The translations under genes were made by a program, and so were the position numbers. Below the pieces are notes generated by a model that worked only from the letters and a program-made list of their open reading frames with translations, searched no databases and was not told the origin of the DNA. 64,000 nucleotides of DNA from Massospora cicadina (lineage: Eukaryota; Entomophthoromycota; Entomophthoromycetes; Entomophthorales; Entomophthoraceae): NCBI GenBank assembly GCA_022478985.1, contig JAKSZP010012182.1, positions 29,937-93,936 of the forward strand, written 5' to 3'. Shown here piece after piece: positions 22,661 through 33,417 of this stretch. Each line of letters begins with the position of its first letter. The stretch's first letter is position 1.

Positions 22661-24308
22661 ATATATTCGCTTTAAAGTGATATTAAGCGGAATAAAAAAC
22701 TTTTTGGAGTTGGTAATTTTTAGTTTAGTTATTTCAGTTGTGTTAACATGGGACAATACCTCACCAGATTATTTGAATATGAGAAATTCAAATGAATGAG
22801 AAAGGAGGATGAATCTATTAAATCTCCACATATGCCATTCTGGTAGGCTAGGAAGTCCATGGACCGCCTAGCTATTCAAAATCTCAGTTTAGGGCATTGG
22901 TCACAAGGCTATCACATTCAAAGATTGTCCTCTATACAAAGTTATCTACCAGAATCAAACTTGGGAGGTAGTGGTCATTAAGTCCACACTCAACAACTGG
23001 GGCACCCTCCCCTGTTAGTTTTATAAGACTTTAACAAAATTTGTTTGAAAAAGAAAGTTAAGCTGAAATAATTGTTCCCTTAAGATATATGTTAATTGCA
23101 TTAGTATATTGATGGTGGTTTCATTTTAAAACTTTCTTTACACATTCCCTACCCCAGACTTTATATAATGGATTGATGTTGGAGCATTAGCCTGTGGCAC
23201 CAGCCAATATTTTTCTTCACCATCCTATCAATCTTGAGCGCCTCATGGCACCCTAAGTTAGTGCCACCATATCCTCCGCCACCTTAATACTGCCCAACAG
23301 ATCACCTCATGTGCTCACATTACATCAGTTTTGACCATTCATTCTGTAATAAATTTAATTACGGTTGGAAAAATAGCCCCTTTTCTTTGTGTTAGATCAC
23401 TTAAAAAGTCTTTTTTCATGTCACAAACACTACTAAAAACTCTTAGTCTTGCTGACAAGCCTCTTCCATTTAACTGGTAACTTGTTGTCCCATCAACCCT
23501 ACTTACTCATTATCAAATAAGAATTTTTCCACTGAACAAACAACCAATCACATTATTTGTCCTAAATTTTGTTATATACAATTAGGAAGATGCTTAAACC
23601 TCCATTATCACCTAATAATCACCCCAATTTCTTGCCCAAGTCCAACAAAAACTAAAATGTCCCATTAAATATTTCGATTTTATTTTAATTATTGAATAAG
23701 TTACTGAAATATGTTATATTTCTGTCCTCACACAAGACAAATGCTTTTTAATTTTGGCGTAGATTCTGATTCTGATCATAAACTTAACCTATGTGCTATG
23801 TATCAAAACCAATGCCAAATAAATCATTGATGATCATAAAATCAGCATGTTTTTAGTTTTTAATAAAAAGTCTTTCCTTCCACATTGCACTTTTGAGTCA
23901 GTATGTCTTCTAGCATCTAACTTGCCCTCTATCGCTTTTCCCAATTTTCATCACACTACTAGAAATAAAAATCAACAGACTTAACAAAACTGCATCATGC
24001 CTCTCAAGAAATTTTATATATCACTTTTTTTCTGATAACAAGATTGTCACCTCAAATAAAAATTACTTTGCCCAACTCCTCAATACTCACATATAAGTGA
24101 AATTACTTCACTGATTATTTTGAAGCCCTTGGCTTGAGTGCCAGAAAATTAACCAGATGGATTTCTCCCAATAAAATCAGAGGTAGGGGTTTCAGTTAGT
24201 TAGGGGTGATTACTGGCTATTTGCCTAGTTCAATATTTTAATGTTAAATAGAGGGTTAATACTTGTGACTAATGCTAAGTATGGTGACCAATTAATACTA
24301 AACTTATT
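22661..24308. other. No recognisable gene
   Basis: AT-rich sequence. The frame 22523-22756 mostly overlaps the N2 5' region. No retroelement motif was recognised between 22.8 and 24.3 kb. Confidence 0.5.
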
Positions 24309-24512
24309 GGGCTTGGTGGATTCTCAGTTTAAAACTGACTTCAGATATTGGGTGATTGTGGGACTTTCTGGCGGAAAGCCAATGTATTAGTTAGCAACCA
24401 TATGATAATGATTTTGCTTCCTCAAATCCAAGTTTTACAGAAAGGGCTTGATGCTGACTGCAATTTGTGAGAGATTGTGGATTTTCTGGCAGAAAGCCAA
24501 CATATTCATTAT
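24309..24512 (+). repeat. Imperfect direct repeat, spacing about 120-135 bp
   Basis: 24309-24384 and 24444-24512 share GGGCTTG..., a central GATTGTGG...TTTCTGGC and GAAAGCCAA...TATT with scattered differences and a small indel. It may be a subrepeat inside an old LTR or promoter region. Confidence 0.6.
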
Positions 24513-24759
24513 CAATTTTCTGACTACAATTTCACTGCACAAATTAAAATATTAGTAGCTTATGCTAAGGATGCTCAAAGTATCTATAATAATAGTATAT
24601 ATATATGACTGACCAGTTACTCATGCCAAGGATGAGTTGATCTAATATTTGGTGATCAGGACAAGTGGAATTGGTTGGAATCGTTAGAAATGGACAACTG
24701 CAATTAGAGAAGTTCCAGCATAGATAGCTGAGGGGTTTTTATAAGCGCATAGCCTAGAG

Positions 24760-24767
24760 TATAAATA
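24760..24767 (+). promoter_or_regulatory. Candidate TATA box
   Basis: TATAAATA, about 90-100 bp upstream of the first ATG followed by GC-richer sequence at 24852. It resembles an LTR or gene promoter, but no supported ORF follows. Confidence 0.3.
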
Positions 24768-25001
24768 GTCATTCTTCCCTACAAAATATAGATCTCTTCT
24801 TTGCCCACTTTTTATTAGTTGTTAGTAGTTAACCAGCTATAGCAAGGGAAGATGGGACTGGAGATCACCAAGGTAGGTGCAGAGTGACGCGCCTGGAGTG
24901 GCTGACGCTGCTAGCTCTATACCTCAGCCCTACAAGGAACCAACTGGAACCTGGCCAACTGGCCTTCAATGATGAGGTGCTGATGGCCATCATCCAAGAG
25001 A

Positions 25002-25161
25002 GTGGTGCAGTGCAAGAGTGCCATAGCTGCCCAGGATGAGGGATGGACACTCTGGGGAACACTCAAGAGGGTCTGGAGATTGGTCATAAGGGTGGTGCAA
25101 TGTGGGAGTGCCATGGCTGCCTAAGATGGGGAATGGACTCGCTAGGGCACACCCAAGAGGG
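25002..25161 (+). repeat. Two tandem 70-bp units, period 90 bp
   Basis: 25002-25071 and 25092-25161 align without gaps over 70 bp, with about 80% identity (GTGGTGCA, GAGTGCCAT, GCTGCC, CAAGAGGG conserved). Differences are mostly transitions. The unit is GC-rich against AT-rich surroundings. Confidence 0.75.
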
Positions 25162-26115
25162 ACCATGGGGCTAAGGAGAAGTCATTAGTCTGTTGGGTTG
25201 GTGGGCTGTATATGGACTTGTGGGGGGTTTTTGTACGCCTATTAAGACTAAAAAGCAATGGTCAGCCAGCCTATATACTGGTTGGTCTGGCACACTAGTG
25301 GAGCCTCTATTGTTGGAAAAGCGATTTTCTGACAATGGTCTAGATTTAAACATTTACACTCCATTTTCACGCATTAAGCCTCAATCTGTGTTTGCTACAT
25401 ATCTTTGCTTTAAGTCTGTCACATAAAAATGCGCCAAAGCCCAAGGTAGCTATGTCTCTCATTTCCTCATCTGCCATGGTCAGTCAGAGGTTTGCCACCT
25501 CCCGCCTAGTTAGATGTTTCATTTTGTGTAGCTTTAATTTTATTTTGTTTCACTTTTCAACTTTTTATGGACCAGGTTTCTTTTTTTGTTTATTTAATTT
25601 ACCATTTATTCATTTACAAGTATCTTTCCCATGGTCCGCTTGTCTTTGATAAATAACATTTTTATGAAATAGAGATAGTATGACAAGAGTTTTATTTCAA
25701 GTAAAGCTAGTGCCCAAAATTCAATTACTACTGTTGCAATATGAAAACGCTTATAACACAGAGTTATGCTACTAATATAAATATGATATATACAAAAGCT
25801 CAACTCAGTTAAAGAATAAATGCAATAATGTAAATTAAAAAATCTAAAGTGCAGGAAGAGTTCTAATGCATACTCATTACATAAAAGTGTATAAGCTTAA
25901 GTACATAAACTAACCCTGTATACTATTATATAAATATCCTTATTTATATAGTAAAAGGAAGTGGTTGTGTGCGTTCATTGTCCAGCCAAAACTATGGCAC
26001 TCAGACCTTTATATTTCTATATGTTGAAGGAAGGTTTCAGCAAATACCTTAACGCTAGACTTTTAATCTTTATATAAAAAGATTTCATGTATAGTTATTA
26101 AAAATTATATACTAT
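25162..26115. other. No supported gene
   Basis: + frames 25193-25426 and 25392-25649 overlap but carry no recognised motif. The second encodes a Phe-rich hydrophobic stretch typical of T-rich DNA. Left unassigned. Confidence 0.45.
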
Positions 26116-26134
26116 TTTATTGTTAATCAGTAAA
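26116..26134. repeat. Target-site duplication of LINE copy 2, left
   Basis: TTTATTGTTAATCAGTAAA matches 31418-31436 with one difference (C/T). The right copy partly merges with the AAATTT tail. Confidence 0.85.
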
Positions 26135-26148
26135 AACTTTTCTTTCTC

Positions 26149-26218
26149 GTTGCAAACACTTTTGCAACCCATTCAATTCAAGACTACATCTAGTTTGATA
26201 ATCTCATAGAGGGGATTA
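26149..26218 (+). promoter_or_regulatory. LINE 5' UTR hairpins (copy 2)
   Basis: Hairpin I: GTTGCAAA-CACT-TTTGCAAC, 26149-26168. Hairpin II: TAATCTC (26199-26205) with GGGATTA (26212-26218), ending 10 nt before the ORF1 ATG. In copies 3 and 4 hairpin II reads TAATCTC/GAGATTA, fully paired. Probably structured 5' UTR RNA acting in translation or RNA packaging. Confidence 0.6.
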
Positions 26219-26228
26219 GTCTGCGCCC

Positions 26229-27652
26229 ATGTCTGGGAGCAGTTGGGCAAGCAAGGCAAGAGGAGCAGGCGGAAGGCCCGCGGCCTCTAACGTTCAAAAA
26301 CGCCCCGGAGAATCTGGCGGAATAGAAAAAGATCTAAAAAAACTGGCGGTCACAATTTCCCCGGAGATACTCGTGTGGCAAGCACGATGCAACCAGTACA
26401 TCAATATGCCACATTCCCAGCCACTTTCATCGGTGGAATTCGGAGTCCATGTGTATCTGGACATCCAAAAAATGGCCCTATGGGAAAAATTTTGTGAAGA
26501 TGTACACAAAATTTTCCTGACTGCAGTGTACATTGCACCTCACTCCATGTCGCGTGGTTGGCTGGACCTAGGTTTTGAAAGCAAAATAGCAGCAGACGAG
26601 GCTGCAGCGGTGCGCGTAGTGGTCAACCTCCCTGAAGGGCAATGGGTCATTGAAACTAAATGCACCAGATGGATAAAATCAAACCAAATTTTCCTCACAT
26701 TTGACTTTTTGCCTACTACGGTAAAACGTGACATTTTGGAGCAACACCTGAAAGATGGTCTCGCCATATATGGCAAAATACAATCTTTCAAAATGCAACA
26801 TTTCACAATGATGCCACACCTGTGCACCGGCAAAGCTATTGCAGTTCTGACCCCAACTGAGGAGATCATGAAGGACCTAACCCAGATCCTGCACCCCACC
26901 TTTATTGACATCGCAGGGCACACCACCCACCCATTCTGGGTAACCGTGGACAGCGCGCCCCCATTTGCACCCACTGTGATGCATTCGGCCATAAGGCACA
27001 TGCGTGCCCCATTAAAGAGGGCGTTACATTCCAAGAGCACCCCTCAGCGGCCATGGCCAGCGGAGAGGTGCACTACAAACCAACCGCAAGCACCAAAGAG
27101 GCTTTCCTGTGGGGAGCACAAGGCTGCTACCTATTGGTAAAGCCCATCTCCCTGCAGGAGCGGAAGAAGGCCAAGCAGGCCCATAGGACCCCATGGCCAA
27201 GGAAGCGGCCAAGGTCACCACCACCATCCCACACTCACAACGCCAGGAGGACATGGAGACCTTCGCGGTAGAAGCAACTTGGGAATCCATCACCCAATCA
27301 GATTGGGAGGCCCAAGCCAAATGGGCCACTCAATCCGAGGATCCAATGGGAGATTTGATCTCACCTAATTGCTGCACCCAAGCCCCAGTTGAAACTGACT
27401 TGGGACCTATCCCAACCAAAAAAAATTTTTTTGCCCCACTCAACGGTGCACCGAACTTATCCACACCACAAAAAATTCGTCCGACGTCGGGAAAATAAAA
27501 AGTGAAGGCCAAAGCCAATGTGACTCTTTCCGCAAAAATTAACAAAAACCCCGATAGCGTTGCTGCTAATACCCGCACTGCTGTGAAAGCCCGTGGGGAC
27601 CTGAAAGAGGCTGGTGGGCCAGGGGGCCCACCCCCTCGCACCTAAGGTGTGA
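26229..27652 (+). pseudogene. LINE copy 2 ORF1
   Basis: ATG at 26229, open for 303 codons to 27140. Basic Gly/Ala/Ser-rich N-terminus, then a folded region (VYLDIQK, IFLTFDFLPTTVK, GKAIAVLTPTEEI). One base is missing in a C-run just before the knuckle, so the CCHC is read out of frame (copy 1 has CTHCDAFGHKAHAC here). The original frame resumes in 27193-27498 (Ala/Lys-rich and acidic) and ends APKV-TGA at 27650-27652, sharing a base with the ORF2 ATG. Near-intact but inactive. Confidence 0.9.
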
Positions 27653-27654
27653 TG
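27650..27654 (+). promoter_or_regulatory. ORF1 stop / ORF2 start overlap TGATG
   Basis: The ORF1 TGA (27650-27652) and the ORF2 ATG (27652-27654) share an A. The same TGATG occurs in copies 1 and 3 and TAATG in copy 5; copy 4 has CGATG. Such overlaps mediate termination-reinitiation in other retrotransposons and viruses. This decides the ORF2 start. Confidence 0.75.
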
Positions 27655-30600
27655 GGGGAAACCTTCACTCTAAGGATGCTGAATATCGCCAGACTCAAGG
27701 CCTCCCCATCCCGGGCTAGGAAACTGAGAGTTTTACAAAATAATTTACCTGTGGATATCCTGGCCATCCAGGAAACCCACTGTCCACGAGGTTCTGAGGA
27801 TGCTTGGAAAACAATGCTCCTACCATCCCTATCCTTTTGGTCGAAGCACTGCGGGGTGCTAATTCAGAAAAACAATTTTTTCAAATTTACATCTTCAGAA
27901 ACATTCCTAAATGACTGAGTGCTCATTGTCACCTTCTCATGGGCTGATGTTGCACACACAATCATCAACATTTACGCCCCAAACGGTGCACAAGAGCGTC
28001 AGGAATTTTTCTTGTCAGTCAAATCTCTCCCGCTACCCCCAATTCTTTCCTAATTGGTGACATGAACTGTTGGCTAACCTCACCAACGGACCGGTGGCTG
28101 CCCTCACCCCACACCCCACAGGGTCACGTAGAACTACACATTCTAAAAGCCACCCTTGGGTTAATGGATGCGCTGCCATGACATGCCCCACTGCTCGAAA
28201 ACATGACGCGTCCCTACATCCACAACAGCCAATTAAGGTCCATGACCCGCATTGACCTTATTCTAGCGCCGGCGAAATTCCAACCCCACATCTCCCACTT
28301 CAAAACAACGAAAATGGAATTCTCTGACCACACGACTGGTCTCGATAACATACCACTTACCCATCACAGTTGCAAAGGCCCCACATTGGTGCAAAATCTG
28401 CCCCCCAGAGCTTGTGTCACCAGGATTTTCCACATGGGTGGAAGAGGCAACTTTGGCAAAATTGTTTGTTGCACCGTTTTGTGTGGACCCCATTTCCACA
28501 TGGGCAACTTTCAAGAAGACACCATCCGCCACTATCGCCATCTCTCATCCAGACACTCACGAGCCACATCAGTGGTTATATCACATGCGCTGGCGGAATT
28601 GGCTTACTTAAAGTCCAACATTCCAGCCTCAGGATATAGCCCTGCATGGGGCCAGAAGTGGGCGGAGGCAGCAGCCCACTTCAACGTACTTGAAAGGCAA
28701 CACAAACATCAGGTTTGTGTCCAATACAGAGGCCACACGCATCACTAAAGGCGACAAGTGCACCGCATACTTCTTCAAAAAAATTTTGCACCACGCCAGA
28801 GCGTGGCCTGCACACAGGTGCGAAGATTGGATAATTCTATCGTGGACACACCGGCTGAAGTGGCAATCAAAACGCAAAGATATTACTCCGAGTTATACTG
28901 AGCCGAACCAATTCAGCCAGCCAAAATGGCAGAATTTCTCGATAGAGCTCATATCTGCACCATTTTCTGATACCCAGAAATAATGAATTTAATTACTCCA
29001 AACGAATTATGGACTACCATTCGTGGTGCGCCAAACTGAAAATGCCCAGGCCCAGATAGCATTCCATATGAGTTCTACAAAAAATATTTTAAATACATAT
29101 CCCCATTGCTGCTAGCCTCACTCAACCAAAGCCTGTTGGAAACGTGCCTCCTACCAGGAGGACATGAGGCTTTTACAGTCACACTCTTCAAGAAAGGGGA
29201 TAGGCTAGACTTAGCCAACTGGCCCCCATTTCTCTAACAAACACAGAAACCAAAATTTTAACAAAAATCATGGCTAACCGTTTAGGGACTGTAGCATCTG
29301 CCACCATCTCTCCAGAACATTTTTGGTTTCATCCCCAGAAGGTCGATTTGGGATAACGTGCACTCTGTGGCTAATGTGTGTCAGTCCACAGCCTCTGGGG
29401 CACTTGTATTCTTGGACCAACAAAAGGCCTATGATAGAGTAAACTGGGAATACCTTAGGGCCTGCCTCCAACAATTCCGCCTACCTCCCCGCTTCATTAA
29501 CTGGGTGATGCTGCTCACGGAATCTGCAACAATGGCTGTGCGCGGCCCAGGTTTCCTAACGGGAGTAGTCCATCCTCAAAGGGTCTGCGACAAGGGGACC
29601 CCCTGAGCCCACTCTTATACAACTTCAGCCTTGACCCACTACTGCGAAATGTGAATGCCCAACTCACTGGGGTCCATGTGCCAGGCCAAACCCCAGTCAA
29701 GATGATGGCATTTGCAGATGATTGCGTGGTGGGGGTGTCTAATAATAAAGATGCACGCGCGCTTGAAGCCCTCATCCAGGAATATTCCCGGGTAAGCAAC
29801 GCGGCACTGAACGCCTCCAAAACTGAAATCATCCTCCTTGATCAGTTTCAGAACTGCTGGGCCCCAGCAAGTAGTTCCCAACCCAGCCCAGCTGCTCGTC
29901 CAAATCCACGCCTTACTAACTCAAAACACACCGCTCCACTGGTGCTCCCCTTTGTGCCGCGACCTTCATAGGACTGGTACGCCATCTGGGCGTGTGGTTG
30001 GAGGCAGGAGGATACGCGTCAGCATTAATGGAGGGCCATATACTGGACAACGTGACGAAGCGAATCGCCTCTCTCAGAGCCCACCCTACTACCCTCACTG
30101 GCAGGGTTGTTCTTGCCAACTCTATGCTCCTATCCAAAGTCTGGTTTGGAGCCCACGCCATCCCCTTCTCCCCAAGCTTCTTCAAATCCCTGTATGCTTT
30201 GCTACAAGGTTGGCTTTGGTCAGGCCGCCCTCCACCAGTACGGCTAGAGGTCATGTTTGGCCCTCATCATCATGGTGGCATGGGCCTACTTGACTTCAAA
30301 GCCCATGCCGCCAAGATCCTGGGCACCTGGATTGCGGCCGTCACTGCTCCTACACTCCCATCCCAACACTGGTCCCGCGCGGCCTGCTCCAACTTCTCCC
30401 GAGCCTTGGGCCTCAACAATCCATCAAACCCCCACTCCCTGATGAAATACCTCGCATCACACACATCAGCCACAGGTCCTCACGGGACCAAAACCCACTA
30501 CAAACGAATCCTACTCTCTATGCGAAGCGCAGAGTGGAGAATTCATATTAGTGGACATACAACCCGAAGGGGCCGCCCTCTCCTCAGTTCACACGAGAGG

Positions 30601-31276
30601 TACAGGGGCTACCCATCCATGATGGCGTGATCCCCATTCGACCCCAAGTCCTATCCAGGGTGGACTACCTAGACATGATGGACATCCCTTATTCCACTGA
30701 GACCCAAAAGACTATCTGGAAATACGCACACCATCCTCTGTTGCAGCCTCAAGTCCGCTCCCATGTGTGGCGCTGCCTGAGGCGGGTGTATCGTACAGCT
30801 GAGCGCTCTAATGCTTTACACTCATCCTGTGTCGTGTGTGGCCAGTATGGAACGCTGTTTCACCGCCTGGAGAAGTGCCCCACCTCTAAAGTAATATGGC
30901 GCGAAGTCCAACGTCTGCTCGGCCAGGATCAAACACATCCCTTCAGTCTGTCAAGAGATATGTTTGCTTCATCAATGGCCTCCCCCTCCCACCCTCCCTT
31001 CGTGCTCTGGTGGTTGCAATCGCCATGTGGACTATCCACACGATTGTCTTGGATGCCATCGCCGGATCCATCCCCACCCTCCCTGAAGCTGTCCACAGAT
31101 TCCGGTCTCATTTGGTGGATCACTTTCAAGCGTGGATGTTTGGATATCTCCCACCACGTAGCCAGCAGCTGGTCTCCTCCTGGTTCCTAGTCTGGTTCAT
31201 CAAATCAGACCCCTTCCTCCACACGTGCTCAATAGTGGCTACGCCCCCTACACACGTTCCCTCCCCCTTCCCATAA
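27652..31276 (+). pseudogene. LINE copy 2 ORF2: endonuclease, reverse transcriptase, CCHC
   Basis: Endonuclease: LNIARLK, VDILAIQETHC with the catalytic Glu, NIYAPNGAQE, SMTRIDLILAP and FSDH, interrupted by a stop near 27918 and a frameshift near 28050. RT: IPYEFYKKYF, LFKKGDRLDLANW (two bases lost directly after), VFLDQQKAYDRVNWEYL, FADD at 29711-29722, NASKTEIILL. C-terminus: CVVCGQYGTLFHRLEKC near 30828. Shared with copy 1: TGA at 29037-29039, a frameshift near 29965 and one near 30990. ORF2 length, about 1200 codons, fits LINEs lacking RNase H. Confidence 0.9.
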
Positions 31277-31364
31277 GTGGCGTTCCCGCTGGCAACAAGA
31301 GATAGCATCGCTTCTCTGGGGTGCCTCACCTGGTACTGAGTTTTGTCTCGTCTGAGTCATATTC

Positions 31365-31393
31365 GGAAGTGTCCATCCCATGGTCAGCCTTCC
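31365..31393 (+). promoter_or_regulatory. LINE copy 2 3'-terminal hairpin
   Basis: GGAAG-TGT-CCAT-CCC-ATGG-TCAGC-CTTCC: five- and four-pair stems separated by an asymmetric internal loop, 3 nt before the AATAAA-containing tail. The reference form of the structure found in all copies. Confidence 0.75.
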
Positions 31394-31436
31394 CCGCAAT
31401 AAATTTAAAATTTAAAATTTATTGTTAATTAGTAAA

Positions 31437-31891
31437 TTGTTTCAACTAAACATACAATAAAGTTGATTCAATATACACAGTGTTTTCCAACTGGTTGGTG
31501 GTTTTGCTAATTTTATAGGTCCAAATGGTTTGATCTAGTGGTAGGTGCTTTTTTAATTGATTTGATAATCTTAATGGCTTTATTGAGTGAATGGTAATTT
31601 TTTGGTTTATATCACTAGATTTAGTTAATCCTAAAACTTATTAATGCCCATCTACTAATATAAAAGATTATAATAAGTTATTTTATATGGAAATATAATC
31701 TAAAAAGCAACATTGGATGTTATCATCTCTATAATAAGCTAAATATCAATTAGAATTAGCTGTTTTCAACAAGATCATTAAAATTTTAATCTTTTAAAAA
31801 TATGCTGTAACAGGATGGGTTATTAATTACATAAAATATGAACCCATGAAGCGCTAATAAAGATACTATCTTCAATCTACTTATCTTTATC
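31437..31891. other. AT-rich spacer between LINE copies 2 and 3
   Basis: No open frame or recognised repeat. Probably a remnant of the original locus. Confidence 0.6.
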
Positions 31892-31907
31892 TATATATAA
31901 AAACTAA
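31892..31907. repeat. Target-site duplication of LINE copy 3, left
   Basis: TATATATAAAAACTAA, identical to 37171-37186. Confidence 0.88.
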
Positions 31908-32002
31908 AAAAATTTCTCTCTCGTTGCAATCACTTTTGCAACTCATTCAATTCAAGTCTGAATTTGGTTTGATAATCTCACAGAGGAGATTAGTCTGCGC
32001 CC

Positions 32003-33417
32003 ATGTCTGGGAGCAGTTGGGCAAGTAAGGTAAAAGGCACAGGTGGTAGGCCCACGACTTCCAACATTTGCAAACACCCCAGAGAAACTGGCGGATTAGA
32101 TAAAAATAAAAAACTGGCGGTTACTATTTCCCCTGAAATCCTCACTTGGCAGGCGAGATGTAACCAGTAAATCAACACGCCGCACTCTCAACCACTCTCA
32201 TTGGTGGAATAAAGAGTCTGGGTGTTCCTGGATATTCAACAAACAGCGCTGTGGGAAAAATTTTGTGGGGATGTGCACACTCATTTCCTGACCACGGTGT
32301 ACGTCGCACCTCACTCCATGTCATGTTATTGGCTGGATCTTGGTTTTGAAAACAAGGAGGCATTAGACAAAGCTGCTGCAGTGTGCATTGTGATCAACCT
32401 CCCCGAAGGGCAGCAGATCATTGAAACCAAGCGCAACAGATGAACAAAATCTAACCAAATTTTCCTCACATTTGACTTTTTGCCCACTACAGTCAAGCAT
32501 GCCAGTCTGGAGCAGCACCTGAAAGCTGGTCTAACTGTATATGGAGAAATAAAATCCTTCAAGATGCAATGCTTTACGCTGATGCCACACCTGTGCACTG
32601 GCAAAGCCATTGCAGTTCTGACTCCAACTGAGGAGATTGTGAAGGACCTAACCCAGATCCCGCACTCCACTTTTATTAATATTGAAGGGCATACCACCCA
32701 CCCTTTCTGGGTAACTGTAGACAGCGCACCCTCCATCTGCACCCACTGTGATGCGTTCAGCCATAAGTCACATGCATGCCCCACCAAGGAGGGCATCACA
32801 TTCCAAGAGCACCCATCAGTGGCCATGACCAACAGGGAGGTTCACTATGAACCAACCACCAGTACCAAAGAGGCCTTCCCGTGGGGAGCACAAGGCTGCT
32901 ACTACTAGTAAAGCTTGTCTCCTCTCAAGAGCAAAAGGAGGCCAAACAGGCCCGCAGGGCTGCGGCCAAGGAAGCGGCCAAGGTCGTCTCTGCTATCCCA
33001 CACTCCCAACGACAGGAAGACATTGAAACCTTTGTGGCGGAAGCAACTCAGGAATCCATCAATCAATCATATTGGGATGCCCAAGCCGATTGGGCCACCT
33101 AATCTGAGGATCCAATGGGTGACTCAATCTCACCTGACCTTTACAACCAAGCCCCGATTGGAACCAATTTGGTCTCCAACCTACCTAAATTTTTTTGACC
33201 TGAACATTGGTGCACCAATCTCATCTGCACCGCAAAAAAACCAATCAACAGCAGGGAAACCAAAAGCAAAGGCAAAAGCCAACGCGACCCTGTCTGCTAA
33301 AATTAACAAATCTTCTGATAGCATTGCTGCAAACACCTGCGCTGCTGTGAAGGCCCATGAGGATCCAGAGAGGAGGCTGGTGGGCCCAGGTGCCCACATC
33401 TCACACCTAAGGTGTGA
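32003..33417 (+). pseudogene. LINE copy 3 ORF1
   Basis: ATG at 32003 (MSGSSWASKVKGTGG). Stops occur near 32170 and 32210, and at 32441 (TGA for Trp in RWTKSN). The frame 32480-32908 keeps ICTHCDAFSHKSHAC (CCHC intact). The C-terminal part is split between 32881-33102 and 32915-33439. A one-base loss near the end puts the TGATG stop out of the original frame. Confidence 0.88.

Larger units (their letters stand above)
26135..31420 (+). mobile_element. LINE copy 2 (best-preserved ends and ORF1)
   Basis: Full-length, about 5.29 kb. It begins AACTTTTCTTTCTCG exactly as copy 1 does and ends with AATAAATTTAAAATTTAAAATTT. The flanking 19-bp duplication has one mismatch. Carries ORF1, the TGATG overlap and ORF2. 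It shares an ORF2 stop and two frameshifts with copy 1 but sits at a different target, on the opposite strand. First of four same-strand copies in a row. Confidence 0.95.

Noticed and set aside
24840..25650. Possible Copia-type LTR and gag start after a TATA box
   Set aside because: No second LTR, no tRNA primer site, and no gag, protease or integrase motif in any frame.
26294..27040. Minus-strand open frames antisense to LINE ORF1 (also at 17116-17675, 32326-32832)
   Set aside because: They recur opposite the same ORF1 segment in several copies because the sense strand is GC-rich with few antisense stops; no own start context or motif.
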